From contig NZ_RQWN01000010.1 of NCBI RefSeq assembly GCF_003977755.1, forward strand, positions 1 through 45,610: a stretch of DNA of 45,610 bases, read 5' to 3'. Each line of letters begins with the position of its first letter. The first letter of the stretch is position 1. Origin of the DNA: Haloterrigena salifodinae (GTDB lineage Archaea > Halobacteriota > Halobacteria > Halobacteriales > Natrialbaceae). The notes under the pieces are model-generated. The model worked only from the letters and a program-made list of their open reading frames with translations, was not told the origin of the DNA and made no database searches. The translations under genes were made by a program, and so were the position numbers. Positions 37,268 to 43,966 of the stretch are shown here, in pieces.

Positions 37268-37827
37268 CAGACCCGCGCACCTCCGTTACCGGTGAACGCG
37301 TCGAGCGTCGCCTGCGACGAGTCCGCCTCTACGTCCGGGGACGGGAACTCGAGCGGTTCGGTGTCGTTGCCCCAGCGCTGGTTGGTGTGGTAGGTGCCGT
37401 GGTCAGACTTGTCGACCGGACCGACGTTCGATGGGCGGTTGTCCCACGGAATCTCGTTGTCGTGGTGGACGTCCATATCCGCGACCGCATCGAAGCCGTA
37501 CTCCGAGACGGCGAGCAGGCGGTGGACGTAGCAAATCTTGCTGACGCGCTCGTCGCCTTCCCAGAGTTTCGTCACCCAACACTCGTACGGATGATTTTCA
37601 TGAAGCGTCCGCATCTTGACGCGCTCGACGCGGTTCGCCTCAGCGGCCGCCTCCACGCCCGCCTTCCAGTTCTCGCGTGTCTCGATTTCGTGCCGGTTGA
37701 GCCAATCTGAGATGGTGCCGTTGGAACAGTTGAAGTGGTCGGCGATCTCCCGCGTCGTCATCTCGCGGTCGACGTACAGGTCGCGGAGTGTCTCCTCGTC
37801 GCGGTAGGCACGCTCCGGCACTGTCAC
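37267..37827 (-). CDS. HTH-HNH endonuclease-like protein
   Basis: 186 aa from the GTG at 37825-37827, which overlaps the upstream stop as GTGA. An in-frame ATG at 37863 would overlap the PadR-like gene by 40 bases. HTH at about 17-50 (MTTREIADHFNCSNGTISDWLNRH). The C-terminal half has VHRLLAVSEYG, DVHHDNEIPWDNRPSNV and DKSDHGTYH, an HNH-type metal core. Combination of HTH and HNH recalls homing endonucleases and phage-group HNH proteins; no intron host is visible. Confidence 0.75.
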   Translation of the reverse strand: MTVPERAYRDEETLRDLYVDREMTTREIADHFNCSNGTISDWLNRHEIETRENWKAGVEAAAEANRVERVKMRTLHENHPYECWVTKLWEGDERVSKICYVHRLLAVSEYGFDAVADMDVHHDNEIPWDNRPSNVGPVDKSDHGTYHTNQRWGNDTEPLEFPSPDVEADSSQATLDAFTGNGGARV

Positions 37828-38195
37828 TGCCCGTCGCCTCCGTTGATATGCTCCTCGAGCCAATTGAGCTCGTACTCGAGGACGTCCTCGCCCATCTCCG
37901 TGATCGCGTAGTTGTTCGTCCGCCGGTCGCGCTGCCCCTTCTCGACGAGGCCATAATCGACCAGCCTATCAAGGTTCGGAAAGAGTCGGCCATGCAACAG
38001 CTCCTCGCCGTAGTAGGTCTCGGCCTCGCGCTTGATCCCAAGGCCGTACCGGTCCTGCTGGGCGATCGTGGCGAGACAGCGGACTTGAAACTTCGTCAGG
38101 TCGGCCGCAATCGCTTGAATGTCCTCGTCCTCTGAGTTTCTAGTGCTGTGCGACGTGGCGTTGCGCTTATCTGTGTTGTTGTCGTCTGTTTGCAT
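37824..38195 (-). CDS. PadR-like winged-helix regulator
   Basis: 123 aa. TKFQVRCLATIAQQDRYGLG, IKREAETYYGEELLHGRLFPNLDRLVDYGLVEKG and QRDRRTNNYAITEMGEDVLE are the classic PadR pattern. It starts the 38195-34758 gene chain, directly next to three tandem copies of an 8-bp repeat that may be its own operator. Confidence 0.85.
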   Translation of the reverse strand: MQTDDNNTDKRNATSHSTRNSEDEDIQAIAADLTKFQVRCLATIAQQDRYGLGIKREAETYYGEELLHGRLFPNLDRLVDYGLVEKGQRDRRTNNYAITEMGEDVLEYELNWLEEHINGGDGQ

Positions 38196-38507
38196 GGTTG
38201 CAGGATTGCAGGATTGCAGGATTCGGAGCCGATTCTCGCTCCGGATTAGTGTCTGTGACCGGCGATCGGTCGGGGCGCGCTAGGACCTGGACAGTTGCAG
38301 CGGGCCCCGACGTAGATCGCAAGCGGCTGGTTGTTCGTTCGACACGATACCCTACTAAAGTGACGCGCACCGTTTCGGAGAGGATACACAACAGTAATAT
38401 GCTGTTAGAAGTGCTGAACGCTGCTGTAGGCAGCCATTTACGAAGTCGATTTTGGGTGTGTTGTGTCATCCTTGATGTTGTATGCCGACGCGAAATTACC
38501 GCGCCAG
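38196..38507. other. 312-bp regulatory intergenic region
   Basis: No gene. It contains three tandem TTGCAGGA units (38198-38221), GTTTCGGAGAGGATAC (38372-38387, near-copy at 40203-40218) and an inverted repeat AACAG/CTGTT around TAATATG near 38390-38406. Serves at least as the promoter of the PadR-like operon and as the 3-prime end of the RHH gene at 38508; an origin is possible next to cdc6. Confidence 0.5.
38198..38221. repeat. Tandem repeat, 3 x 8 bp
   Basis: TTGCAGGA repeated three times without gap, ending in TTCGG. It lies 3 bases before the PadR-like start codon on the minus strand. The 15-mer GGATTGCAGGATTCG from its end recurs at 14726-14740, just upstream of the tape measure gene. 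Confidence 0.75.
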
Positions 38508-38726
38508 TTATAATTCTGCCAAATGGCTTTCAGCGGTGCCTAGTGTTTGGCCGGATTTCTTCCAACCGTCCTCCACTTCGTCACTGTGTTCATCGACATA
38601 GTCCTCGAGAGCTTCGATGAGGACATCTGTCCGGTTTATATCGGAATCTGGGCTAGACCGTGCATGGACGATTGCGTCCAAGTCATTTTTGAGCCCATTT
38701 GGAATTCGGAACGAGGTTGTCGGCAT
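38508..38726 (-). CDS. CopG/RHH transcription regulator
   Basis: 72 aa from the ATG at 38724-38726. TSFRIPNGLKNDLDAIVHAR, then DINRTDVLIEALEDYVDEHS is a ribbon-helix-helix fold (strand followed by two helices). Divergent from a second RHH gene across an operator-like 100-bp region. Likely a repressor of itself and of the opposite gene. Confidence 0.8.
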   Translation of the reverse strand: MPTTSFRIPNGLKNDLDAIVHARSSPDSDINRTDVLIEALEDYVDEHSDEVEDGWKKSGQTLGTAESHLAEL

Positions 38727-38827
38727 ACGAATTCCTGTAATGCGGCAATTCACATAAATGTAATGCAGCAACTCAGTAATTCCGTCGGTGGAATGAAGTG
38801 CATTGGCTTAATACTGTAATGCAAGAG
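38727..38827. promoter_or_regulatory. Divergent promoter with three TGTAATGC operator boxes
   Basis: TGTAATGC occurs in the same orientation at 38736-38743, 38759-38766 and 38815-38822. The first two extend to a common TGTAATGCNGCAAYTCA. The region is AT-rich, with TATA-like CATAAATG and GCTTAATACTG. Located between two divergent RHH genes, which are the natural candidates to bind it. Confidence 0.65.
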
Positions 38828-39058
38828 ATGACCGACGAAGACAAACTGAAGACGCACTCTTTTCGCGCCAATGAGGACACAGTCGAATACCTGGACTGGC
38901 TCATTGACCAGAAGAATGCCCAGCTACCGCCAGGATCTGATGAAAGAATTAGCCGTAGTGACGTCCTCAGAGAGTGCATCAACGATGTAATCGAAGAGCT
39001 TGAGGACGAGGTTGATGTGGGAAACTCAACCAGTCAGAAGATGATGACGGCTGATTAG
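38828..39058 (+). CDS. RHH-like regulator, divergent partner
   Basis: 76 aa from the ATG at 38828 (GCAAGAG just upstream; the ATG at 38819 is an alternative). LKTHSFRANEDTVEYLDWLI, then RISRSDVLRECINDVIEELE fits strand-helix-helix of RHH proteins. Only plus-strand gene of this section. With the divergent RHH gene it forms a two-regulator switch beside cdc6. Confidence 0.7.
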   Translation: MTDEDKLKTHSFRANEDTVEYLDWLIDQKNAQLPPGSDERISRSDVLRECINDVIEELEDEVDVGNSTSQKMMTAD

Positions 39059-39087
39059 GCGGAACTCACATACGACACACACTCTCT

Positions 39088-40158
39088 CTATGATGCGTTC
39101 GCCAGTAGCTCCAGCTGAATCGGTACCTCGAGATTCTCGTCGATGACTTCGTACTCTGCCCATCTGTTTTCTCCGTGCTGCCTGACGAGATCGTACTCTA
39201 CCAGTTTCGATAGGTAGTCGTTCACCCGTCGCCTCGAGACAGGGTCGTGATCTCGATCGGCGTAGATCGCGGACCCATGAGTCTCGTACAGTGAGTGGAG
39301 CCGCGCGCCATCGACGAGATTGGCGTCGGCGTACCGAAGGAGTTCATAGATCACACAGGGGCCGAACGGTAGGCTCCGGAGATTCGTCTCTCGGATCTTC
39401 GTACGTGCGCGGCCAAACGCATCTCGGATATCGTGCTCTCGGATCCGGCTATGGTCTCGTTCTTCGGCGAACTCCGCCGCAGACAGCAGCGACTGGATCC
39501 CATAGCGCGCGACGCCGGCGACTTCGTCGGCGATCCACTCCAGTTGTTCATTATGGATGACGCCGGGCTCGAGGCCATGCTCAGCACGGTGCTCGAGAAT
39601 ATCCGCGAGTTCGTCGACAGCGTATCGTTCGAACTCGATCTGCGATTTGAGCGAGAAGTAGTTTTGAAGCTCGTCATCGAGGCGGGCCAGCCACTCTCGA
39701 GGTTCATGGACGATCGCGATGACCGAGAGCAGCGGAATCTCGTATAGATCGCGGAGGACCTTCAGGTCGCGGACTGTTTCGGCTTCGTCGAGGATCACGA
39801 CGTAGGGCTGGTCAACAATGCTCTCGAGAGCGTCAACCAGCTGGTCGGCTGGCGAGTTTGGCCGCACTGCGGCATCGACCCGATGCTTTATCGCGGCTTC
39901 GTGGAGGATCGCGCAACGTGTGTTGCTCGAGTTGATCAATGTCCAATCGATGCTGTAGTCACGAAATTCGCGGCGGAGAACGTGTCGAGCGGTCGTTGTC
40001 TTTCCGACACCCGATGGGCCATAGATCAGCACGTCCTCGCCGCGCTGACCTCTCGTTGCCGGCTCGAGAGCTCGCGTGAGTTGCTCGCACTCACTATGCC
40101 GATGGGGAACCTGTTCCGGGAGCCGCTCGTCGAGAAACACCCATCGTTTGGTAATCAT
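39088..40158 (-). CDS. cdc6: Orc1/Cdc6-family replication initiator
   Basis: 356 aa from the ATG at 40156-40158; an upstream in-frame start at 40218 is less likely. AAA+ ATPase with Walker A GPSGVGKT (47-54) and Walker B VILDE (121-125), followed by sensor regions and a C-terminal winged helix (SRRRVNDYLSKLVEYDLVRQ). Archaeal Orc1/Cdc6 proteins bind origins and load MCM helicase. A viral copy suggests origin specification for plasmid-like replication with host enzymes. Convergent to the RHH gene at 38828. Confidence 0.92.
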   Translation of the reverse strand: MITKRWVFLDERLPEQVPHRHSECEQLTRALEPATRGQRGEDVLIYGPSGVGKTTTARHVLRREFRDYSIDWTLINSSNTRCAILHEAAIKHRVDAAVRPNSPADQLVDALESIVDQPYVVILDEAETVRDLKVLRDLYEIPLLSVIAIVHEPREWLARLDDELQNYFSLKSQIEFERYAVDELADILEHRAEHGLEPGVIHNEQLEWIADEVAGVARYGIQSLLSAAEFAEERDHSRIREHDIRDAFGRARTKIRETNLRSLPFGPCVIYELLRYADANLVDGARLHSLYETHGSAIYADRDHDPVSRRRVNDYLSKLVEYDLVRQHGENRWAEYEVIDENLEVPIQLELLANAS

Positions 40159-40258
40159 TACTGACCGTTTCAATAGATGGTGTAAAAGGTCTGACGGGCG
40201 TTGTTTCGGAGAGGACACCGCGTACTTCCGCTGTAACCCACGAACAGCGAGAGAGACC

Positions 40259-40271
40259 CGCCCTTAGGGCG
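40259..40271. terminator. Hairpin after the lipoprotein gene
   Basis: CGCCC (40259-40263), loop TTA, GGGCG (40267-40271), located 14 bases past the lipoprotein stop on the minus strand. Probable terminator, or transcript-end stabiliser, between lipoprotein and cdc6. Confidence 0.45.
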
Positions 40272-40284
40272 AGAGGGCCGTGGA

Positions 40285-40716
40285 TTAGATCGACGTGCTG
40301 GTCTCGAGCTCGTACTCGTCGTATTCGGACGACCCAACGGTCGTCACAATTTCGAATGAGAGCGTTGAGCCGTCTGCCACATCATTGAAGTTATCCATCC
40401 CGTCACCGACGCGGGTACCCTCCGAATCGTAGAAGAGGGCTGAAACTTCAATGTAACTCTGTTCTTCGCCAGTGTTGTTCTGGATTTTCCCCTCGATGTT
40501 GACGGAGTCGCCGTACTCTGCCTCGACAGCCTCGTGTTCGAGGATTTCGACCGACCCACTGTCGCCGCCGTTCTCGTTCCCGTTCTCGTCACCGTTCTCG
40601 TCACCGTTGCTGCTTGCCGAGTCTCCGTTATCCTCGCTCCCACTGCACCCTGCGAGCAGCGCGGTAGTTGCTCCACCAATACCAACGATCGCTTTGCGTC
40701 GAGTTAGTTCCTGCAT
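40285..40716 (-). CDS. Tat-exported lipoprotein with FxLYD-like domain
   Basis: 143 aa. Twin-arginine signal TRRKAIVG (5-12), hydrophobic stretch, and lipobox LAGC (21-24), followed by a Ser/Asn/Asp/Glu/Gly-rich linker (25-52), then a beta-sandwich (SVNIEGKIQNNTGEEQSYIE, VSALFYDSEGTRVGDGMDNF) typical of FxLYD domains in haloarchaeal surface lipoproteins. A GGGGAGGT ribosome site precedes the ATG. Membrane-anchored on the outside of the cell. In a virus this could mediate exclusion of related viruses (inference). Confidence 0.87.
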   Translation of the reverse strand: MQELTRRKAIVGIGGATTALLAGCSGSEDNGDSASSNGDENGDENGNENGGDSGSVEILEHEAVEAEYGDSVNIEGKIQNNTGEEQSYIEVSALFYDSEGTRVGDGMDNFNDVADGSTLSFEIVTTVGSSEYDEYELETSTSI

Positions 40717-40855
40717 CTGTCAGTACCTCCCCTGTGCGGGGAATGCTACCCGCCCGCTGTGACACGGGATACACACTCCTAAAGTCAGGTAGTTGAACAT
40801 AATAGGTGATTTGAACCTTATGTAGCTGTTTATTTCAAATATTCATATATTCTGA

Positions 40856-41224
40856 CTATAGGAGTGAGCTATCCCCGAACCGTTCGCGCTGGGCCTCGAG
40901 TGACCTGCAGACGTCGGCGTCAGCCGGTGGCAAGACTTGCTTGATGGCCATCCCGACACGAGCCATGTGCTTGCATCGAGTAATCTCGCCACGACCAGGC
41001 CCGCCACGGAAGCGCCAGTCGTCACAAGTGCACCGACCGGCGCCGGCGTCAACGACGTACTCGCTGTAGTCTTCACTACCAGTCCCGACGCCCCAGAGGC
41101 CGCCGCCGATCTCCCAGATCCCCATCGGCTCCTCCGCTGCTCGCCGGTCCCGCGTGAGCGTCTCAGTATCGATGCCGACAGCGCCGTCACTCGAGCGAGC
41201 GTGGGTATGACTCGAGGCCGCCAT
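40856..41224 (-). CDS. SWIM zinc-finger protein
   Basis: 122 aa from the ATG at 41222-41224 (TGATG overlap with the upstream stop). CTCDDWRFRGGPGRGEITRCKHMARV is a SWIM motif (C-x-C...C-x-H). SWIM domains bind DNA or proteins and are frequent in haloarchaeal mobile elements. Last gene of a four-gene coupled set from 42424. Confidence 0.82.
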   Translation of the reverse strand: MAASSHTHARSSDGAVGIDTETLTRDRRAAEEPMGIWEIGGGLWGVGTGSEDYSEYVVDAGAGRCTCDDWRFRGGPGRGEITRCKHMARVGMAIKQVLPPADADVCRSLEAQRERFGDSSLL

Positions 41225-41640
41225 CACGAAGACACCTCGTCCCAGACGCCGGCGCGTTCGGCGGCCTCGTGGTGCGCTTGCAGCCAGTTTCGAGCCTCGT
41301 GCTTCGCCGCGGCGATCTCGTCGGCGCCCCAGGCGTCGTCCCAGTCGTCGATGTCCTCGAGGAGATCCGCGAGCGCAGCGGCGATCGTCTCGTCGACGAC
41401 GTCATCGATGTGGTCATCGATCGTCTCGGCGGCACCGAAGACGTCTAGCCGACGGTCCTCGCGATCCTCGTCAGCCGAGAGCTCGTAGACGTCCTCGGCG
41501 ACCGAGACGTACCGCTCGAGGTCGGGGCCGTGATCGTGGTGGCCCTGGACGACCTCGTAGACGCGGTTGTGGCAGATGGTCTCGTCGAACTCGTTCGCGC
41601 GCTTGTGGGCGAGTTCGTTGAGCCGCTTCCGAGCCTGCAT
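41224..41640 (-). CDS. Acidic helical accessory protein
   Basis: 138 aa from the ATG at 41638-41640, overlapping the previous stop (TGATG). Helical, with KRLNELAHKRANEFDETICH, then a HHDHGPDLE segment and strongly acidic EDIDDWDDAWGADEIAAAKH. Function unknown. Part of the SWIM operon. Confidence 0.6.
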   Translation of the reverse strand: MQARKRLNELAHKRANEFDETICHNRVYEVVQGHHDHGPDLERYVSVAEDVYELSADEDREDRRLDVFGAAETIDDHIDDVVDETIAAALADLLEDIDDWDDAWGADEIAAAKHEARNWLQAHHEAAERAGVWDEVSS

Positions 41641-42128
41641 CACTCGTCACCTCCCTCGGTGCCGTCGCGATCATGGACTCGATGAACGACCTCGAGGCGC
41701 TCCTTCGGATACGCGTACGTCTTCTTGTCCTCGAGGGAAAGGTCGGTCTGGTCGGGGAATACGCACTCGACGACGTCGTCGTTCGGCGGGTACTCTGGGT
41801 TGACGTCCGCGACGGTCAGCCCGTCCTCGAGCTCGTAGGCGTCAGCCTGGAGCGTGTCGAGGTTGACGACGAGCATCGTCGCGTCGGGGTCCTGCTCGTC
41901 CTGGACGTGGTCGCCGACGCCGATCGGCTGGGACTGACCCTGTTCTTCGCCGCCGTCGGCGCGCAGCCCGTCGTCGCTGGCGACGATGATCTCCGAGCCA
42001 TCGGTCCCGTCGACGTGCTCCGGGCCCGCTATCGCGCGAGCCTCGGCCAGCTTTCGCATTTCCTTTGCGGCCTCGCGCTCGAGGGCCTCCGCGCGCCGAC
42101 AGACGTGATCGTAGTCGCGGACCATCAT
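41640..42128 (-). CDS. Accessory protein of the SWIM operon
   Basis: 162 aa from the ATG at 42126-42128 (ATGA overlap). Helical N-terminus (VCRRAEALEREAAKEMRKLA), then a beta-rich acidic C-terminal part (TMLVVNLDTLQADAYELEDG, then VVECVFPDQTDLSLEDKKTY). No recognised family. Confidence 0.6.
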   Translation of the reverse strand: MMVRDYDHVCRRAEALEREAAKEMRKLAEARAIAGPEHVDGTDGSEIIVASDDGLRADGGEEQGQSQPIGVGDHVQDEQDPDATMLVVNLDTLQADAYELEDGLTVADVNPEYPPNDDVVECVFPDQTDLSLEDKKTYAYPKERLEVVHRVHDRDGTEGGDE

Positions 42129-42424
42129 CGGCGTTCCCCTCCGTCGGTCGCGACCGCTCGCCCGCCGATCGGGCCGATGTAGCGCCGTTCGCGGGCCCCG
42201 CAGTCGGGACAGGCACAGTCGCCGTCGTGGTCGTACTCCGTCCCGCAAGCGGTGCACTCGACGCGCTTCGTCTCGGCGCGCTTCGTCTCGACGTCATCCT
42301 CGTCGTCTCCCTCGTCCTCGAAGTGATCCGAGGGGACTCCGTGGCGGTTCTCGAGGGAGCAGTCGCGGCAGATCCGGCGGTTCGGGCCGGTTAGATGGCC
42401 GCACTGTTTACAGTTGCGCGTCAT
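42125..42424 (-). CDS. Double zinc-ribbon protein
   Basis: 99 aa from the ATG at 42422-42424. Two zinc ribbons (CKQCG...CRDC and CTACG...CPDCGA) separated by an acidic Asp/Glu/Lys linker. The longer upstream frame is possible, but the 18-codon reading (MNAQTRTHETISESVIDQ, 42421-42477) ends in an ATGA overlap at this start, suggesting a leader peptide. Likely regulator or adaptor. Confidence 0.7.
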   Translation of the reverse strand: MTRNCKQCGHLTGPNRRICRDCSLENRHGVPSDHFEDEGDDEDDVETKRAETKRVECTACGTEYDHDGDCACPDCGARERRYIGPIGGRAVATDGGERR

Positions 42425-42493
42425 TGGTCGATCACCGATTCCGAAATCGTTTCGTGGGTTCGCGTTTGAGCGTTCATTGCTGGTCTTCAGCAC

Positions 42494-42699
42494 GGTCGGG
42501 GGCGCTCTAACGCCCGCCGGCCACAGACTTCTGCGGCCGATCTCCCGTGCACAGTAATGTCTATGCGACCCATTTACTTAAAGGTTTGCCTATGTGGGAA
42601 CGTATTCCTATTTGGGATCATTTGCTTTTGTGGGAAGGTTTATTGATATGGGAACTGTGTGTCCATATGGTAATGGAGGTAAAACAACCCGCCACTACG
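42494..42699. promoter_or_regulatory. Promoter region with four TGGGA boxes at 18-bp spacing
   Basis: TGGGA starts at 42595, 42613, 42631 and 42649, exactly 18 bp apart, separated by AT-rich sequence. A TATA-like TACTTAAAGG lies at 42576-42585 just upstream. The array ends about 47 bp before the ATG at 42700. The periodic frame can also be translated as a Trp-every-sixth-residue peptide, but the DNA reading (iterons or operators) is preferred. Confidence 0.6.
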
Positions 42700-43083
42700 A
42701 TGGCACGACGACGCGCGTTGCTTACTGATCGTGAGCGGGAACTGATCGCTGAAGATGATCCGGACGACGAGAATCGCCGTTACCAGGCGATCTCGAGGGC
42801 CCGAAATAAGATTCAGGATGAGCTTCCCAACGACGTTGAGCTACTTGCGGAGAACCACCCACAACTCCTATCGGAGCTCCAGAACGTCGTTTGCGAGGAT
42901 GTAGGTACGCTCTCGGAGTACCGTGAGCAGCTACAGGTTGCGCACGAGCAGATCGGCGAGACCGAATCCGCGCTAGACGAGATCGAAGCTGCGTTCGAAC
43001 GCGGAGATCCTGACGCAGCACGCAAAGCACTCGAGCAAGCTCAAGACGCGATTTCAGACGGTGATCCGAATGACTCAGACTAA
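42700..43083 (+). CDS. Haloarchaeal helical protein, MARRRALLT family
   Basis: 127 aa from the ATG at 42700. The N-terminus MARRRALLTDRERELIAEDD followed by RRYQAISRARNKIQDELPND matches a small haloarchaeal family with conserved early basic stretch and helices, found in many proviruses and plasmids; I know no experimental function. C-terminal helices are acidic (LDEIEAAFERGDPDAARKAL). A longer frame upstream would include the TGGGA repeats as Trp hexads. First gene of the plus-strand chain. Confidence 0.7.
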   Translation: MARRRALLTDRERELIAEDDPDDENRRYQAISRARNKIQDELPNDVELLAENHPQLLSELQNVVCEDVGTLSEYREQLQVAHEQIGETESALDEIEAAFERGDPDAARKALEQAQDAISDGDPNDSD

Positions 43084-43312
43084 CCGAGAACCCCGATCCG
43101 ATCTCGAGTGTCGCGAGGAGGACGACGAACTGTGTTTGCTCCGAGGCGGCACGCTCGGCTACGACTATGAAGGCTCTCGCGCTTCGCTCGAGGCGTTTGC
43201 CGAAGACGACTCGGATGCGCACAAACTGGTACCGAGAGACGAAGAATACGCCGAACGGAAGCGCCTGACCAATGGCGAGTACGACACTCCGCAGGAGTGG
43301 GTGGAAGCATGA
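43070..43312 (+). CDS. Small acidic accessory protein
   Basis: 80 aa from the ATG at 43070, overlapping the previous gene by 14 bases (a GTG 9 bases upstream is an alternative). Very acidic, C-terminal AERKRLTNGEYDTPQEWVEA. Coupled to the next gene by ATGA at 43309. Function unknown. Confidence 0.6.
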   Translation: MTQTNREPRSDLECREEDDELCLLRGGTLGYDYEGSRASLEAFAEDDSDAHKLVPRDEEYAERKRLTNGEYDTPQEWVEA

Positions 43313-43662
43313 ACGACTTCATCCATCACCGTTGCCCACGTTGCGACGAATCGATTTTCTTCGACGAGGAGAACCAGATCTGCGACAAGTGCGAGTGGGG
43401 TCTGGATGAAGACGATGACGAAGCACTCCCGTTCAGGTGCGAATGGGAGGTCGGGATCAACGAAGCCGGTGATGCCGACGACTGGAACCACTACCATCCA
43501 CTTGCGAAGTCGGAAGAGGAAGCCAAGCGGAAGGCGCAGCAAGAGGCCCGAGAAGACGGTTACACCGATCCGTACCCGTACATGTGCACTGGGCCGTACA
43601 AGCCTCGAGACCCGATCCGTGTCGGCGAGGAGATGATCGAGGAGGTGTTTGAAGATGGCTGA
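43309..43662 (+). CDS. Zinc-ribbon accessory protein
   Basis: 117 aa from the ATG at 43309 (ATGA overlap with the upstream stop). CPRCDE...CDKCEW forms a zinc ribbon. The rest is charged with a Tyr/Pro-rich end (DGYTDPYPYMCTGPYKPRDP). Function unknown. Confidence 0.65.
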   Translation: MNDFIHHRCPRCDESIFFDEENQICDKCEWGLDEDDDEALPFRCEWEVGINEAGDADDWNHYHPLAKSEEEAKRKAQQEAREDGYTDPYPYMCTGPYKPRDPIRVGEEMIEEVFEDG

Positions 43663-43843
43663 GCGCACGTGGTCGTCAGTCCTGTGCCTACTGTTCGGCC
43701 ACAGTTGGGTCGGCCACACCGCCTACAAGCTCAAGAACGACATGGGGCGTGCTTTGCACGGTGACCTGTGCGAAGTGTGCGGTAAATTCCAGCCCCGTTC
43801 CGATGGAAAGGCGCGGTATGTAGACACGGGTAGTGAACAGTAG
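43655..43843 (+). CDS. Small Cys/His protein
   Basis: 62 aa from the ATG at 43655, 8 nt overlap with the upstream gene and a GGAGGT ribosome site 14 nt before. CLLFGHSWVGHTAYKLKNDM and LCEVCGK form a treble-clef-like Cys/His set known from many small haloarchaeal phage proteins. Function unknown. Confidence 0.62.
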   Translation: MAERTWSSVLCLLFGHSWVGHTAYKLKNDMGRALHGDLCEVCGKFQPRSDGKARYVDTGSEQ

Positions 43844-43852
43844 CGAGCGTCT

Positions 43853-43870
43853 GTTAAACTCCTGTTTAAC
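43853..43870. terminator. Inverted repeat after the small Cys/His gene
   Basis: GTTAAAC (43853-43859), spacer TCCT, GTTTAAC (43864-43870), 10 bases past the stop at 43843. It may end the upstream transcript or be an operator of the next promoter. Confidence 0.5.
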
Positions 43871-43920
43871 TGAGTGATCCACTCGGCGCAAGTACTCTCC
43901 TGCTCCCCTATACACCACAA

Positions 43921-43954
43921 GCTATAAGTGGTTGTCCCCCTATGTACTACATAG
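43921..43954 (+). promoter_or_regulatory. TATA box and overlapping palindromic operator
   Basis: CTATAAGT (43922-43929) is a good archaeal TATA element. Fifteen bases later CTATGTACTACATAG (43940-43954) is a perfect palindrome around one base, overlapping the expected transcription start. The ATG is at 43967. A repressor bound here would block initiation. Confidence 0.6.
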
Positions 43955-43966
43955 AGGCGAACACCA

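Noticed and set aside
42547-42699. N-terminal extension with Trp every sixth residue before the 127-aa protein
   Set aside because: The related haloarchaeal family starts at the MARRRALLT methionine (42700), and the periodic DNA lies in the promoter zone; preferred as DNA repeats.
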